A DNA stretch of 64,000 nt from Streptomyces coelicoflavus (GTDB lineage: Bacteria; Actinomycetota; Actinomycetes; Streptomycetales; Streptomycetaceae): assembly GCF_003112555.1 (NCBI RefSeq), contig NZ_BEWB01000005.1, positions 1 to 64,000 of the forward strand, read 5' to 3'. A program made the position numbers and the translations under genes. This document shows, one piece after another, positions 8,766-20,516 of the stretch. Each line of letters starts with the position of its first letter. Position 1 is the first letter of the stretch. Under the pieces are notes generated by a model. That model made no database searches and was not told where the DNA came from. It was given only the letters and a program-made list of their open reading frames with translations.

Positions 8766-8829
8766 CCCCGCCGCGCCCCGGAGCCGTCCGGTGAGGGCAT
8801 TGTCAGTGGCGTAGGGCAGCATCGGAGAC

Positions 8830-10236
8830 GTGAGAACCGCGCCCACGATCCTGCATCTCGACATGGATGCCTTCTTCGCCTCGGTGGAGCAGGCGTCCAA
8901 GCCGAGTCTGCGCGGGAAGGCCGTGGTCGTGGGCGGTCTCGGACCGCGCGGCGTGGTCGCCACCTGCTCGTACGAGGCGCGGGTGTTCGGCGTGCACTCC
9001 GCGATGCCGATGGGCCAGGCACGCCGGCTGGCGCCCCACGCCGCCTATCTCGTTCCGCGCTTCGAGCTCTACCGGTCGATCAGCGAGCAGGTCATGCGGC
9101 TGCTGCGGGAGCTGTCGCCCCTGGTGGAGCCGCTCAGCCTGGACGAGGCCTTCGTGGACCTGGAGGCCGGCCAGGCAGCCCGGGACGCGGATTCGGCGCG
9201 GCTGGCCGGGGTGAAGCTGCGCGCCGACATCCGCACCGTCACGGGCCTCACCGGCTCCGTCGGGCTCGCCGCCTCCAAGATGCTCGCCAAGATCGCCTCG
9301 GAGGAGGCCAAGCCCGACGGACTGGTCCTCATCCCACCGGGGACGGAGCGGGCCATGCTGGAGCCGATGACCGTGCGGACGCTGCCCGGAGTGGGACCGG
9401 CCACGGGGGACCACCTGCGCCGGGCGGGGATCACCACGGTCGGCGAGATCGCCGAGGCGGGCGAGGACGAGCTGGTGCGGCTGCTGGGCAAGGCGCACGG
9501 CCACGCGCTGTACGCCATGGCGCTGGCACGCGACGAGCGGCCCGTGGTGGCCGAGCGGGAGACCAAGTCCGTGTCGGTCGAGGACACCTACGACGTGGAC
9601 ATCCACGACCGGGTGCGGGTCGGCGTCGAGGTGGGACGGCTGGCGGACCGCTGCGTGCGGCGGCTGCGGGCCTCCCGTCTGTCCGGGCGGACCATCGTGC
9701 TCAAGGTGCGCCGATACGACTTCTCCACGCTGACGCGCTCCGAGACGCTGCGCGGGCCCACCGACGACCCCGCGGTGGTCCGGGAGGCCGCCGCCAGACT
9801 GCTGGACTCGGTGGACACCACGGGCGGCGTGCGGCTGCTCGGGGTGGGCGTCAGCGGGCTCGCCGACTACACGCAGGAGGACCTGTTCGCGCAGGCCGCG
9901 GGTGACGTTTCCGAGGAACCGGCCGAGGAGCCCGAGGCCGGGCCCGTCGAGGAGCAGGCTCCTTCGCCCGCCGAGCGCCGGTGGCCCGCCGGGCACGACG
10001 TACGGCACGCGGAGCTCGGACACGGGTGGGTGCAGGGCAGCGGCCTCGGACGGGTCACCGTGCGGTTCGAGACGCCGTACTCCGAGGTCGGCCGGGTGCG
10101 GACGTTCCCGGTGGACGACCCGGAGCTGGCCCCGGCGGACCCCCTGCCACTGGTCTCCCCAGTGGTCCGAAGACCCGGTGGAGAACCCGTCGGTCCGCCC
10201 GGTGGGGGCGGCTCCGCGCGACGGGTGGCCGGGTAG
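8830..10236 (+). CDS. dinB: DNA polymerase IV (Y-family translesion polymerase)
   Basis: A 468-aa Y-family polymerase for error-prone lesion bypass. Catalytic acidic residues are in LDMDAFFASVE (D11, D13) and SLDEAFVD (D105, E106). The little-finger domain ends near residue 345. A beta-clamp motif QEDLF lies at 349-353, followed by a 115-aa actinobacterial C-terminal extension of unknown role containing GHGWVQGSGLGRVTVRF. The start is GTG 8830 without a clear ribosome site. I saw no LexA-type operator directly upstream. Confidence 0.92.
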   Translation: MRTAPTILHLDMDAFFASVEQASKPSLRGKAVVVGGLGPRGVVATCSYEARVFGVHSAMPMGQARRLAPHAAYLVPRFELYRSISEQVMRLLRELSPLVEPLSLDEAFVDLEAGQAARDADSARLAGVKLRADIRTVTGLTGSVGLAASKMLAKIASEEAKPDGLVLIPPGTERAMLEPMTVRTLPGVGPATGDHLRRAGITTVGEIAEAGEDELVRLLGKAHGHALYAMALARDERPVVAERETKSVSVEDTYDVDIHDRVRVGVEVGRLADRCVRRLRASRLSGRTIVLKVRRYDFSTLTRSETLRGPTDDPAVVREAAARLLDSVDTTGGVRLLGVGVSGLADYTQEDLFAQAAGDVSEEPAEEPEAGPVEEQAPSPAERRWPAGHDVRHAELGHGWVQGSGLGRVTVRFETPYSEVGRVRTFPVDDPELAPADPLPLVSPVVRRPGGEPVGPPGGGGSARRVAG

Positions 10237-10264
10237 TGCGGGCGGGAGTGGCGCGGGCGGCGGG

Positions 10265-10642
10265 TCAGCCGTCGTCGTTGCCCTTGCCGGCCAGCTTGCC
10301 GAAGTCGTGGTCGGGAGGCGGGGGAGCGGCCGCCACGTCCAGGCCGTAGTGGTGGTAGAGCTGGAGTTCCTGTTCCGGCGAGAGATGGCGGCCGACGCCG
10401 AAGTCGGGCGCCTCCTTGATCAGGGACCGGTCGAAAGGCACGCGCAGGGTGCCCTCGACCAGCTCGCTGGGCTCCAGGGGGACGAAGGCGTCCCTGCTGA
10501 AGAGGCCGGTCCGTATCGCCGCCCACTCGGGGACGCCGGTGGCATCGTCGAGGTACACCTCGTCCACGGTGCCGATCCTGGTGCCGTCGCGGTCGAACGC
10601 CTTGCGGCCGATCAGGTTCCGCGGATCGATGTCAGTACGCAC
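10265..10642 (-). CDS. PRC-barrel domain protein
   Basis: A 125-aa protein with an N-terminal PRC-barrel (about 6-75: NLIGRKAFDRDGTRIGTVDEVYL region) and a C-terminal segment ending in a Pro/Asp-rich tail. PRC-barrels bind partner proteins or RNA; some act in photosynthetic reaction centres and others in ribosome maturation. GTG 10642 was chosen because GGAGGG lies 5 nt upstream; a longer reading from 10687 has no such site. It faces away from gcvP, and its own promoter must lie in the spacer before the riboswitch. Confidence 0.8.
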   Translation of the reverse strand: MRTDIDPRNLIGRKAFDRDGTRIGTVDEVYLDDATGVPEWAAIRTGLFSRDAFVPLEPSELVEGTLRVPFDRSLIKEAPDFGVGRHLSPEQELQLYHHYGLDVAAAPPPPDHDFGKLAGKGNDDG

Positions 10643-10800
10643 GGGGCCCTCCACTTGATCGCACCACTGGGCCGCACTGGGTCGCACACCAGCCGCCTAA
10701 TCATCCGTAAGTACTACAAAAGAGCACATGTGGTCGGTCGGCCACTCGAAGTTCTCACGAGTGCCTCGCTGGTACGCTGGCAAACGGCCGCTGACCCCGC

Positions 10801-11003
10801 GCGGGAGAGTCCTCCGGACACCACCGGAGGCGCCGAAGGAGCAAATCCTCCCCGGAATCTCTCAGGCTCACGTACCGCACGGACGAGGTCACTCTGGAAA
10901 GCAGGGCGGGTGTCGACGGCTTCCGCTCTCACCGACGGTGAAAGCCGGAAGAGCCTCCGGGCTCCTCCGGTGAAGCTCTCAGGTTGAGATGACAGAGGGG
11001 GAG
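10801..11003 (+). promoter_or_regulatory. Tandem glycine riboswitch upstream of gcvP
   Basis: Two adjacent glycine aptamers. The first, about 10801-10885, shows GGGAGAG, CCGAAGGAGCAA and CTCTCAGG. The second, about 10890-11003, shows ACTCTGGAAAGC, GGTGAAAGCC and CTCTCAGG followed by GACAGAGGGG. It is read from a promoter with a likely -10 TACGCT at 10773-10778. Glycine binding normally raises expression of the glycine cleavage genes. The distance to the gcvP start is about 60 nt and contains GGAGG, so control of ribosome access is possible. Confidence 0.92.
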
Positions 11004-11064
11004 GCCGTCCGGGTACCCGCGCCGTGGTGCCCCTCGAAGGTCGTCAGACCAGGAGGCCTCCGCA

Positions 11065-13950
<2,886 letters not shown>

Positions 13951-13968
13951 GCCCCGACACGGGAGTGA

Positions 13969-14011
13969 GAGAGGCTCCGTCCGGGCTCGCACGGCCCGGA
14001 CGGAGCCTCTC
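13969..14011 (+). terminator. Hairpin terminator after gcvP
   Basis: A perfect 18-bp stem (13969-13986 with 13994-14011) around a 7-nt loop lies 19 nt after the gcvP stop. It has no T tract. It may also protect against transcription from the convergent gene at 14089-14484. Confidence 0.8.
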
Positions 14012-14088
14012 GGCATGTCGTCGCCCTTGCTGCGCACACCGCGGCGCCGGTGGTGAGGGCGGTGCCGGCAGCCGGGGGGACGCGTGGG

Positions 14089-14484
14089 TCAGGTTCTGTC
14101 GATGTGTACATTCGTCGACTTCACCCGCGCCGTGGCCTCGACGCCGACCTCGAGGCCGAGTTCCTCCACCGCCTCCCTGGTCAGCAGGGAGACGAGCCGG
14201 TGCGGGCCGGCCTGGATCTCGACCTGGGCCGCGACGTCGCCGAGCTTGATGGCGGTGACGATCCCCGGGAACGAGTTGCGGACCGAGGTGTACGGGGTCT
14301 CCTCGTCGGCGCCGCCGGAGCGGGCGAGCTCGACCGAGAACGCGGCCAGGTCGCGCCCGTCGACGACGCGCCGCCCGCCCTCGTCGCGACGGGTGGCGAT
14401 CCGGCCCGCGTCGGCCCAGCGGCGCGCGGTGTCCGGGCTGACGCCGAGCAGCCGCGCCGCCCGGCCGATCGTGTAGGACTCCAT
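14089..14484 (-). CDS. HTH regulator with a TOBE (molybdate-binding-like) domain
   Basis: A 131-aa protein joining an excisionase/MerR-type helix-turn-helix (about 3-50, YTIGRAARLLGVSPDTARRW) to a single TOBE/Mop domain (about 68-128, with NSFPGIVTAIKLGDVAAQVEI). TOBE domains bind molybdate or tungstate, so a molybdate-responsive regulator is likely, but no transporter genes are adjacent. ATG 14484 is preferred over GTG 14493. A TATCGT box at 14497-14502 lies just upstream, so the message has little or no leader. Confidence 0.82.
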   Translation of the reverse strand: MESYTIGRAARLLGVSPDTARRWADAGRIATRRDEGGRRVVDGRDLAAFSVELARSGGADEETPYTSVRNSFPGIVTAIKLGDVAAQVEIQAGPHRLVSLLTREAVEELGLEVGVEATARVKSTNVHIDRT

Positions 14485-14527
14485 GCGGGTCACGATAGGC
14501 CGCGGGACGGAAACGGTGGACGAGGGG

Positions 14528-14558
14528 TTGGCTATGGAGTATGACGCGATATAGCGTT
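14528..14558 (+). promoter_or_regulatory. Promoter region of DUF1707 gene with a PadR-like half-palindrome
   Basis: TTGGCT (14528-14533) and TAGCGT (14552-14557) form a weak promoter with an 18-nt spacer. The overlapping block CGATATAGCGTT (14547-14558) matches 11 of 12 bases with CGATATATCGTT at 25298-25309, which lies in front of the PadR gene. It may therefore be a site for the same repressor. Confidence 0.45.
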
Positions 14559-14614
14559 AGTTCCTCGCAGTGGTGGGGCGTTCACGGGACGCCCGGGGAG
14601 ATCGGGGTCGAGCC

Positions 14615-15211
14615 ATGCCGGTGCAGTCTTCACAGGGTGTCGTGACGCCCGCGCTCCGCGCCTCGCACGCGGACCGGGACCGGGCCGTGGACATACTGAG
14701 CGCCGCCGCCGGAGACGGCAGGCTGACCGCCGAGGAACTGGACGACCGGGTGGGAGCGGCGCTCACCGCACGCACCCAGGACGAGCTGGCCGCCCTGACC
14801 GCCGACCTGCCGCTCGCGGCGGACGGCGCCGCGGCCCCCGCGGCCAAGGACGTCGTCCGTATCGAGCAGCAGGGCACGTCCACCCGGCGGGGCGAGGGCT
14901 GGGTGGTGCCGCGGCGCATGGAGATCCGGTCCGCCTGGGGCGAGGTGACGCTGGACCTCGCCCGGGCGGTGATCACGCACGACACCCTCCGCATCGACCT
15001 CGACCTGCGGGCCGGGGCGCTGAAGATCCTGACCCGGCCCGGCATCGTGGTGGACACCGACTCACTCGTGACCAGCTACGGCGAGGTGAAGACGCCGAGG
15101 AGCGTCGACACCGGGGTGCCCGTGGTGCTGAGGGTGGAGATCACGGGCGAGGTCAGCTGGGGACAGGTCGTGGTGCGTGCGCCGCGCCGCAGGCTCGGGC
15201 GCAGGGCATAG
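14615..15211 (+). CDS. DUF1707 domain protein
   Basis: A 198-aa protein. The N-terminal DUF1707 segment spans about 9-62 (ALRASHADRDRAVDIL to the LTADLP end). A C-terminal beta-rich domain of DUF2154/LiaF-like type follows (about 95-190, with GEVTLDL and GALKILTRPG repeats). No signal peptide or membrane helix is visible. Streptomyces genomes carry many DUF1707 proteins; their function is not known. ATG 14615 is chosen over GTG 14570 because the family motif begins soon after it. The promoter shares a motif with the PadR gene. Confidence 0.8.
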   Translation: MPVQSSQGVVTPALRASHADRDRAVDILSAAAGDGRLTAEELDDRVGAALTARTQDELAALTADLPLAADGAAAPAAKDVVRIEQQGTSTRRGEGWVVPRRMEIRSAWGEVTLDLARAVITHDTLRIDLDLRAGALKILTRPGIVVDTDSLVTSYGEVKTPRSVDTGVPVVLRVEITGEVSWGQVVVRAPRRRLGRRA

Positions 15212-15220
15212 GCGGACGGC

Positions 15221-16285
15221 TCAACCGGACGGTGTCGCGATCCCCGGCGGGGGTGCCGTGCTGGCGCGCAGGATCAGCTCCGTGCCCAGTTCGGCCCGCG
15301 GCGGGTCCGGATCCTCGTCGCGGGTCAGGCGGAGCACCGTGCGCGCGGCCACCCGGCCCATCTCGGCGAGCGGCTGGCGCACGGTCGTCAGCGGCGGCGC
15401 CGACCAGCGGACCTCCGGAAGGTCGTCGAAACCGACGACGCTCATGTCCTGCGGCACCCTCGCCCCGCGCCGGCGCAGCGCCTCGATCGCACCGAGCGCC
15501 ATCTGGTCGCTGGCCGCGAAGACCGCCGTCGGCGGCTCGGGCAGAGCCAGCAGGGCTTCACAGGCCGCGAAGCCGGACTCGTGACGGAAGTCGCCGGGGA
15601 CGATCAGCGACTCGTCCACGGCGACGCCGGCGCCTTCCAGGGCGGCGCGGTAGCCGTCGCGGCGGGCCCGCGAGCACAGTAGCCGCGGCGGCCCGGCGAT
15701 CAGGCCGATCCTGCGATGCCCCAGCGCCAGCAGATGCTCGGTGGCCGCCGTGCCGCCCTCCCGGTTGGCCGCGCCGACCGTGGGCACGTCCAGTGCCGGG
15801 GAGCCCGCAGGGTCGACGACGACCAGGGGCACGCCGAGGATGCGCAGCTCCTGGTGGAGCACGGGATCCAGGGCCGAGGTGACGAGGACGACGCCGTCCG
15901 AGGCCCGGGCCCGCAGATTGCGCATCCACCGAGGTGCGTCGCCCGAGCGGCCGTGGACCGCGGAGACCACGGTGCCGACCCCGGCGGCGTGGGCCACCTC
16001 CTCGACCCCGCGGATGATCTCCACGGCCCAGGGGCTGTCGAGGTCGTTGAAGACCAGGTCGAGCAGGGCGGCCCGGCGCCCGGGCGCGGCGGCGCGCTTG
16101 CGGTACCCGTGCCGGCGCAGCAGTTCCTCCACCCGCGCCCTGGTCCCGGGCGACACGTCCGACCGGCCGTTCACCACCCGGGACACGGTCGGCACCGAGA
16201 CCCCCGCGCGGCGGGCGATGTCCGTGATCGTGACCCTGCCCCGGCCGCCGGAAGCCGTCTTCGCCCGGGCCCCGTCCAATGCCAC
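15221..16285 (-). CDS. LacI family transcriptional regulator
   Basis: A 354-aa repressor. It has an N-terminal HTH (about 18-62, TITDIARRAGVSVPTVSRVVNG) with a LacI-type hinge, then a periplasmic-binding-like effector domain (about 75-345) with ASDQMALGAIEALRRRG. The effector is probably a sugar but cannot be named. GTG 16285 has GGAGG 7 nt upstream; a longer reading from 16369 lacks a site. It is convergent with the DUF1707 gene, 10 nt away. No transport or sugar-metabolism gene is adjacent, so its regulon lies elsewhere. Confidence 0.9.
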   Translation of the reverse strand: MALDGARAKTASGGRGRVTITDIARRAGVSVPTVSRVVNGRSDVSPGTRARVEELLRRHGYRKRAAAPGRRAALLDLVFNDLDSPWAVEIIRGVEEVAHAAGVGTVVSAVHGRSGDAPRWMRNLRARASDGVVLVTSALDPVLHQELRILGVPLVVVDPAGSPALDVPTVGAANREGGTAATEHLLALGHRRIGLIAGPPRLLCSRARRDGYRAALEGAGVAVDESLIVPGDFRHESGFAACEALLALPEPPTAVFAASDQMALGAIEALRRRGARVPQDMSVVGFDDLPEVRWSAPPLTTVRQPLAEMGRVAARTVLRLTRDEDPDPPRAELGTELILRASTAPPPGIATPSG

Positions 16286-16409
16286 TTCCCCACCTCCGCA
16301 GACACCGACCGCGCAACAGCCGGGAGTCTTCCGGAAAACGGCCGCCCCGGGGAAGTCGTACCGCCCCATGAGGCGCCGGGACAGTGGCGTCGCACCGCCC
16401 CGCTCCCGG

Positions 16410-16613
16410 TCAGGCGGCGGTCGTCAGGCCCGCGCCGACGGGACGGTGCGGGGCGATCGCCCGACCGTCCGGCAGCAGCTCACCGGTGTCCTCGAACAGG
16501 ACGACACCGTTGCACAGCAGGCTCCACCCCTGCTCCGGGTGGTGCGCCACGAGACGGGCGGACTCCCGGTCGGCGGAGACGGCTGACGGGCACGGTGGCT
16601 GGTGCTGGCACAT
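16410..16613 (-). CDS. DUF5999 family small protein
   Basis: A 67-aa protein beginning MCQHQPPCP and containing HHPEQGWSLLCNG, VLFEDTGELLPDG and APHRPVGAG, which I recognise as the Streptomyces DUF5999 family. CxxxxxC plus His residues near the N terminus could bind metal. Function is unknown. The ribosome site at ATG 16613 is weak; an in-frame ATG at 16688 behind GGGGGGCGG would add 25 residues. Confidence 0.7.
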   Translation of the reverse strand: MCQHQPPCPSAVSADRESARLVAHHPEQGWSLLCNGVVLFEDTGELLPDGRAIAPHRPVGAGLTTAA

Positions 16614-16922
16614 GAGTGGGGTCTCTCGGTCTGTGGTGATGAGTGAGTCGGCTGTCTTGTCCGTACCGCGGCGTGGAACCTCGTTCATGGCCGCCCCCCG
16701 TTGTTTGAGTCGGTCCGAACCCAGTGTTGCCCCGCGGGAGTCGATCCGCAGGTATTTCGCAGCACCGCTTCTCACAGGTTGATGACGCGTCACCCGCGCG
16801 GACGGTTCAGCCCAACTGCACTGTCATTTCGGGTGGTTCGGCATGGCCGATTGGGGCTAGTCCGCGCGGGTGGGCCGGCGGTCAGGACCGGGCCGCCGGG
16901 CCGGACGCAGGCCGCGGGCGGG
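16614..16922. other. 309-nt spacer without a convincing gene
   Basis: It contains the upstream region of the DUF5999 gene (reading left) and the 3' end of the hypothetical gene at 16923-17507. I see no convincing -35/-10 pair, no RNA gene and no long hairpin. Base composition is somewhat less GC-rich around 16740-16830, consistent with regulatory DNA. Confidence 0.5.
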
Positions 16923-17507
16923 TCAGGCGGGAGAACCCAGCAGCCGCGTCGGCGTCATCCGGTGCGTGAGGACCGGCAGCAGTTCGGCGACCCGGTGCGG
17001 CAGGTGGGCCGCGATCCCGGGCGGCGCCGGTGCCAGCGGCACCAGCAGGTCGGTGGCCGCGGGGTGCCCGGCCGCGGCGTCCGCGGCGCAGTCGCCGTGC
17101 AGCCACAGTGTGAGCATGTACAGCTCGGGAACCGACAGCAGGCGCGGCTGGTAGGACTGGGCCATCGAGTCGGCCTGCCGCAGCGCGCGCTCGGTCGAGG
17201 CGACGTAGGGGCCCTCGAAGAAGTGCGAGAACGCCCAGCCGTCGGCGGTCAGCATCGTCTCCGCGGCCGCTACCGACAGGTCGCCGCACCGGATGTGGAA
17301 GCGCCACCCGGTCAGTCGGGTGGCCGTCACGCCCTGCTCCGTGACCCGGTCGAGGACGTGCACGGGGAGCGGCAGTTCCGGTGTGGCGGGTCCCTGGGCG
17401 CGCAGCAGGGCGGGTGTCCGGGCCTCGCGGACCGCGGTGGGCGACGAGAGGGCGGTCAGGACGGAGCGCAGGGCGGGCGCGGGGGCCTGGGGAACACACA
17501 GGGGCAT
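16923..17507 (-). CDS. Hypothetical protein, unrecognised family
   Basis: A 194-aa soluble protein that I do not recognise. It starts MPLCVPQAPAPAL at ATG 17507 with GAGAGG upstream. The middle contains LTGWRFHIRCGDL, EGPYVASTERALRQADSMAQ and ELYMLTLWLHGDC, and the tail is Pro/Ala-rich ending RMTPTRLLGSPA. There is no signal peptide or membrane segment. The reading frame has normal third-position GC bias and a likely promoter at 17693-17698. It stands alone, so context gives no hint of function. Confidence 0.65.
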   Translation of the reverse strand: MPLCVPQAPAPALRSVLTALSSPTAVREARTPALLRAQGPATPELPLPVHVLDRVTEQGVTATRLTGWRFHIRCGDLSVAAAETMLTADGWAFSHFFEGPYVASTERALRQADSMAQSYQPRLLSVPELYMLTLWLHGDCAADAAAGHPAATDLLVPLAPAPPGIAAHLPHRVAELLPVLTHRMTPTRLLGSPA

Positions 17508-18061
17508 GATGGGTCGCCTCTCATTCGAAGGCACGGTGGCGCGAGGGCGGGGCGGACGACGCTGTCGGCTCACAGGGCTGGGAGAGGCAGGGACCGGGTC
17601 CGGGAAACGAGAAGTGGGAGAGGCCTGCCACGCGTCAGCTCGACGGCAGGATCCTTCGACCGTGGGCTCCGGTCCGCTGCCTGTCCGCGGAGTTTATACG
17701 ACATGTGTTCAGACTGTGTTTCGGCTAGCCGATTCCGGCAACCAGTACAAGGTTGAATTCGGCCGCCGATATGCGGGAATCCTCCGGATTCCGGACCAGG
17801 TGTACGGCGATGACCTCGGGGAATGTTCACCGAGCGGTCGGCCAATTGTCGTCGGCGTTTTTCACGAGTTGCCGGCCCGGGAAACCGCTCGACGCGCCAT
17901 GCCCGGTGAATGTGCCACCGGTCACACCGGCACAGCGTAGCGGCTGCCGGGCCGGTGCGGGGACGTTATCGATCGCTTCGGCTGGGCATCATCCCACCTG
18001 ACCGGCGGCCGGCCAGCGGCGGCCGGATCTTCCGCACACCGCTCCGAGAAGGGACTCTTCC
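17508..18061. other. 554-nt AT-richer regulatory spacer
   Basis: No gene is visible. The minus strand has TATAAA (17693-17698), a good -10 box for the gene at 16923-17507 that would leave a leader of about 180 nt. A 7-bp inverted repeat GGAATCC/GGATTCC with a 3-nt spacer lies at 17776-17792. The part from about 17690 to 17880 is clearly lower in GC than its surroundings. The right end has the ribosome site of the GCS2-family gene (GAGAAGGGAC region). Confidence 0.5.
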
Positions 18062-19579
18062 ATGGGGGAGAAGGTCGAGGCAGGTCAGTTCGACCTGTCC
18101 GATCGCCAGCGCTACCGCGACAAGCTCCAGCGGTGCCTGACGGGCCTGGAGCGACTTCTGGCGGAGAAGCGGTTCGACCGTCCGAAGAACCTGATGGGGC
18201 TGGAGATCGAATTGAATCTCGTCGGTGCCGACGGGATGCCGAAAATGTTGAATGCGCAAGTCCTCGAGCGCATCGCGAGCCGCGACTTCCAGACCGAACT
18301 CGCCATGTTCAACCTGGAGGTCAACATAGCTCCGCACCGCCTGGGCGGGCGGGTATTCGACCGGCTCGCCGAGGAGATCCGCACGTCATTGGCATATGCG
18401 GACCGCAAGGCGGGAGAGGTCGACGCGGGAATCGCGATGATCGGTATTCTGCCGACGCTGGACCGGGACGACCTGGTCTCGTCCAATCTCTCCGCCGTCG
18501 ACCGCTACGCCCTGCTCAACGAACAGATCGTGGCCGCCCGCGGGGAGGACTTCACCCTCGACATCGAGGGCGTGGAGCGCCTGACCTGTACCTCGAAGTC
18601 CATCGCCCCCGAGGCCGCCTGCACCTCGGTGCAACTGCACCTTCAGGTCACCCCCGACCGCTTCGCCGACGTGTGGAACGCCGCGCAGGCCGTCACCGCC
18701 GCGCAGATCGCCCTCGGCGCCAACGCGCCCTTCCTCTTCGGCCGCGAACTGTGGCGGGAGTCGCGGCCCCCGCTGTTCCAGCAGTCCACCGACACCCGCC
18801 CGCCCGAACTCCAGGCCCAGGGCGTGCGGCCGCGCACCTGGTTCGGGGAGCGCTGGGTGACCTCGGCGTACGACCTCTTCGAGGAGAACCGGCGCTACTT
18901 CCCGGCCCTGCTGCCGATCTGCGACGACGAGGACCCGCTGGACGTCCTCGACGCGGGCGGCGTGCCCTCGCTCTCCGAACTCGTCCTGCACAACGGCACC
19001 GTCTACCGCTGGAACCGTCCCGTCTACGACATCGCCGACGGCGTGCCGCACCTGCGGGTCGAGAACCGGGTCCTGCCCGCCGGACCCACCGTCACCGACG
19101 TCATCGCCAACGCGGCCTTCTACTACGGGGTCGTGCGCGCGCTCGCTGAGGAGCCCCGGCCGGTGTGGACCCGGCTGCCCTTCGAGGCCGCGGCCGCCAA
19201 CTTCGAGGCCGCGTGCCGCCACGGCATCGACGCCCGTTTCGAGTGGCCCCGGCGCGGCCGCCTCGGCGGCACCACCGAGGTCGACGCCGCCGTCCTCGTA
19301 CGCGACGAACTGCTGCCGCTCGCCGAGGCCGGGCTGGACGCGTGGGGCGTGGAACCCGCCGACCGGGACCTCTACCTCGGCGTGATCGAGGAGCGGTGCC
19401 GGCGACGGGTCAACGGCGCCTCCTGGCAGGCGGCCACGTTCCACCGGGCGCTGGAGGCGGGCCTGTCCCGGGAGGCCGCGCTGGCCGCCACGACCCGCCG
19501 CTACGTCGAGCTGATGCGCGAGGGGGACCCCGTGCACCTGTGGCCGGTGGGCCTGCCGGAGACGGCGCCGCCGAGCTGA
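18062..19579 (+). CDS. Glutamate-cysteine ligase-type (GCS2 family) protein
   Basis: A 505-aa ATP-dependent carboxylate-amine ligase of the GCS2 type. The N-terminal core shows MGLEIELNLV (about 43-52) with the metal-binding glutamates and FNLEVNIAPH. The C-terminal half has HLRVENRVLPAGPT, with substrate-binding Arg and Glu. The family joins glutamate or another acid to an amine using ATP. Streptomyces makes mycothiol rather than glutathione, so gamma-glutamylcysteine synthesis is not assured; a different amine acceptor or ergothioneine-type chemistry is possible. ATG 18062 follows AGAAGGGA. A 554-nt AT-richer spacer precedes it. Confidence 0.85.
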   Translation: MGEKVEAGQFDLSDRQRYRDKLQRCLTGLERLLAEKRFDRPKNLMGLEIELNLVGADGMPKMLNAQVLERIASRDFQTELAMFNLEVNIAPHRLGGRVFDRLAEEIRTSLAYADRKAGEVDAGIAMIGILPTLDRDDLVSSNLSAVDRYALLNEQIVAARGEDFTLDIEGVERLTCTSKSIAPEAACTSVQLHLQVTPDRFADVWNAAQAVTAAQIALGANAPFLFGRELWRESRPPLFQQSTDTRPPELQAQGVRPRTWFGERWVTSAYDLFEENRRYFPALLPICDDEDPLDVLDAGGVPSLSELVLHNGTVYRWNRPVYDIADGVPHLRVENRVLPAGPTVTDVIANAAFYYGVVRALAEEPRPVWTRLPFEAAAANFEAACRHGIDARFEWPRRGRLGGTTEVDAAVLVRDELLPLAEAGLDAWGVEPADRDLYLGVIEERCRRRVNGASWQAATFHRALEAGLSREAALAATTRRYVELMREGDPVHLWPVGLPETAPPS

Positions 19580-19660
19580 CCGCCGCCGGACCCGCCCCCG
19601 CCGCGCGCCGCCCCATACTGATCGGGCAAGCTGTGACGTCCCAGCTGGAGGCAGGTGTGC

Positions 19661-20488
19661 ATGGCGGAGGCGGGCCCGGTGGACGATGCGTTCCCTCAGA
19701 AGCGACTCGGCGAACAGCCCTTGACCGAGGAGCGGCTCACACGGCGGATCCTGCGCGACGAGACCCTGCTCGTCCTGGCGCTCTCGCTCGGTGCGAGCGG
19801 CGTGTCCGCCCTCATCAGCTTCATCGGCTCGGTCACCCGGCCCGGCGGGCTCAAGGACCAGGCGGCCACCCTCAACGCCTCCGCGGCGCCCGGCCGTCCC
19901 TGGCTCGACCTGGCCTGGCAGCTCTTCGGGATCACCACGGCACTCGTCCCGGTCGCCCTCGTCGCGCACTTCCTGCTGCGTGAGGGGCGCAGTCTGCGCA
20001 CCCTCGGCTTCGACCGCACCCGCCCGTGGCCGGACCTGGGGCGCGGGGCCGCCGTGGCCGCCGTCATCGGCAGCACCGGCATCGCGTTCTACCTCGCCGC
20101 GCGCGGCCTGGGCTTCAACCTCACCGTGGTGCCCGAGGCCCTGCCCGACGTGTGGTGGAAGTACCCCGTCCTGATCCTGTCGGCGGTGCAGAACTCCGTC
20201 CTGGAGGAGGTCATCGTCGTCGGCTACCTGCTGCGCCGGCTGGACCAGCTCGGCTGGGGAGCGGGCGCGTCACTGGCGGCCAGTTCGGTGCTGCGCGGGT
20301 CGTACCACCTCTACCAGGGGATCGGCGGGTTCGTCGGCAACATGGTGATGGGCGTCGTGTTCGTCTACCTGTACCGCCGCTGGGGACGCGTGGGCCCGCT
20401 GGTGGTGGCGCACTCGCTGCTCGACATCGGGGCCTTCGTCGGCTACGGCCTGCTCGCCGGGAAGGTGGACTGGCTCCCGACGGCGTGA
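19661..20488 (+). CDS. CPBP family intramembrane metalloprotease
   Basis: A 275-aa membrane protein with about eight hydrophobic segments. It matches the CPBP/Abi family by the motifs LEEVIVVGYLLRR (paired glutamates), the SYHLYQG histidine and the VVAHSLLD histidine/aspartate. These residues hold the metal in Rce1-type proteases. The paired-Glu motif lacks the usual FRG ending and reads VVGYL. ATG 19661 has GGAGGCAGG upstream. No partner gene is visible; the neighbouring PhzF gene is convergent. Confidence 0.85.
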   Translation: MAEAGPVDDAFPQKRLGEQPLTEERLTRRILRDETLLVLALSLGASGVSALISFIGSVTRPGGLKDQAATLNASAAPGRPWLDLAWQLFGITTALVPVALVAHFLLREGRSLRTLGFDRTRPWPDLGRGAAVAAVIGSTGIAFYLAARGLGFNLTVVPEALPDVWWKYPVLILSAVQNSVLEEVIVVGYLLRRLDQLGWGAGASLAASSVLRGSYHLYQGIGGFVGNMVMGVVFVYLYRRWGRVGPLVVAHSLLDIGAFVGYGLLAGKVDWLPTA

Positions 20489-20516
20489 CCCGCCGGGGCC
20501 TCGAGCCGCCGCGGGG

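Noticed and set aside
8766..8829. LexA-type SOS box before DNA polymerase IV
   Set aside because: I found no GAAC-N4-GTTC-like palindrome in the spacer.
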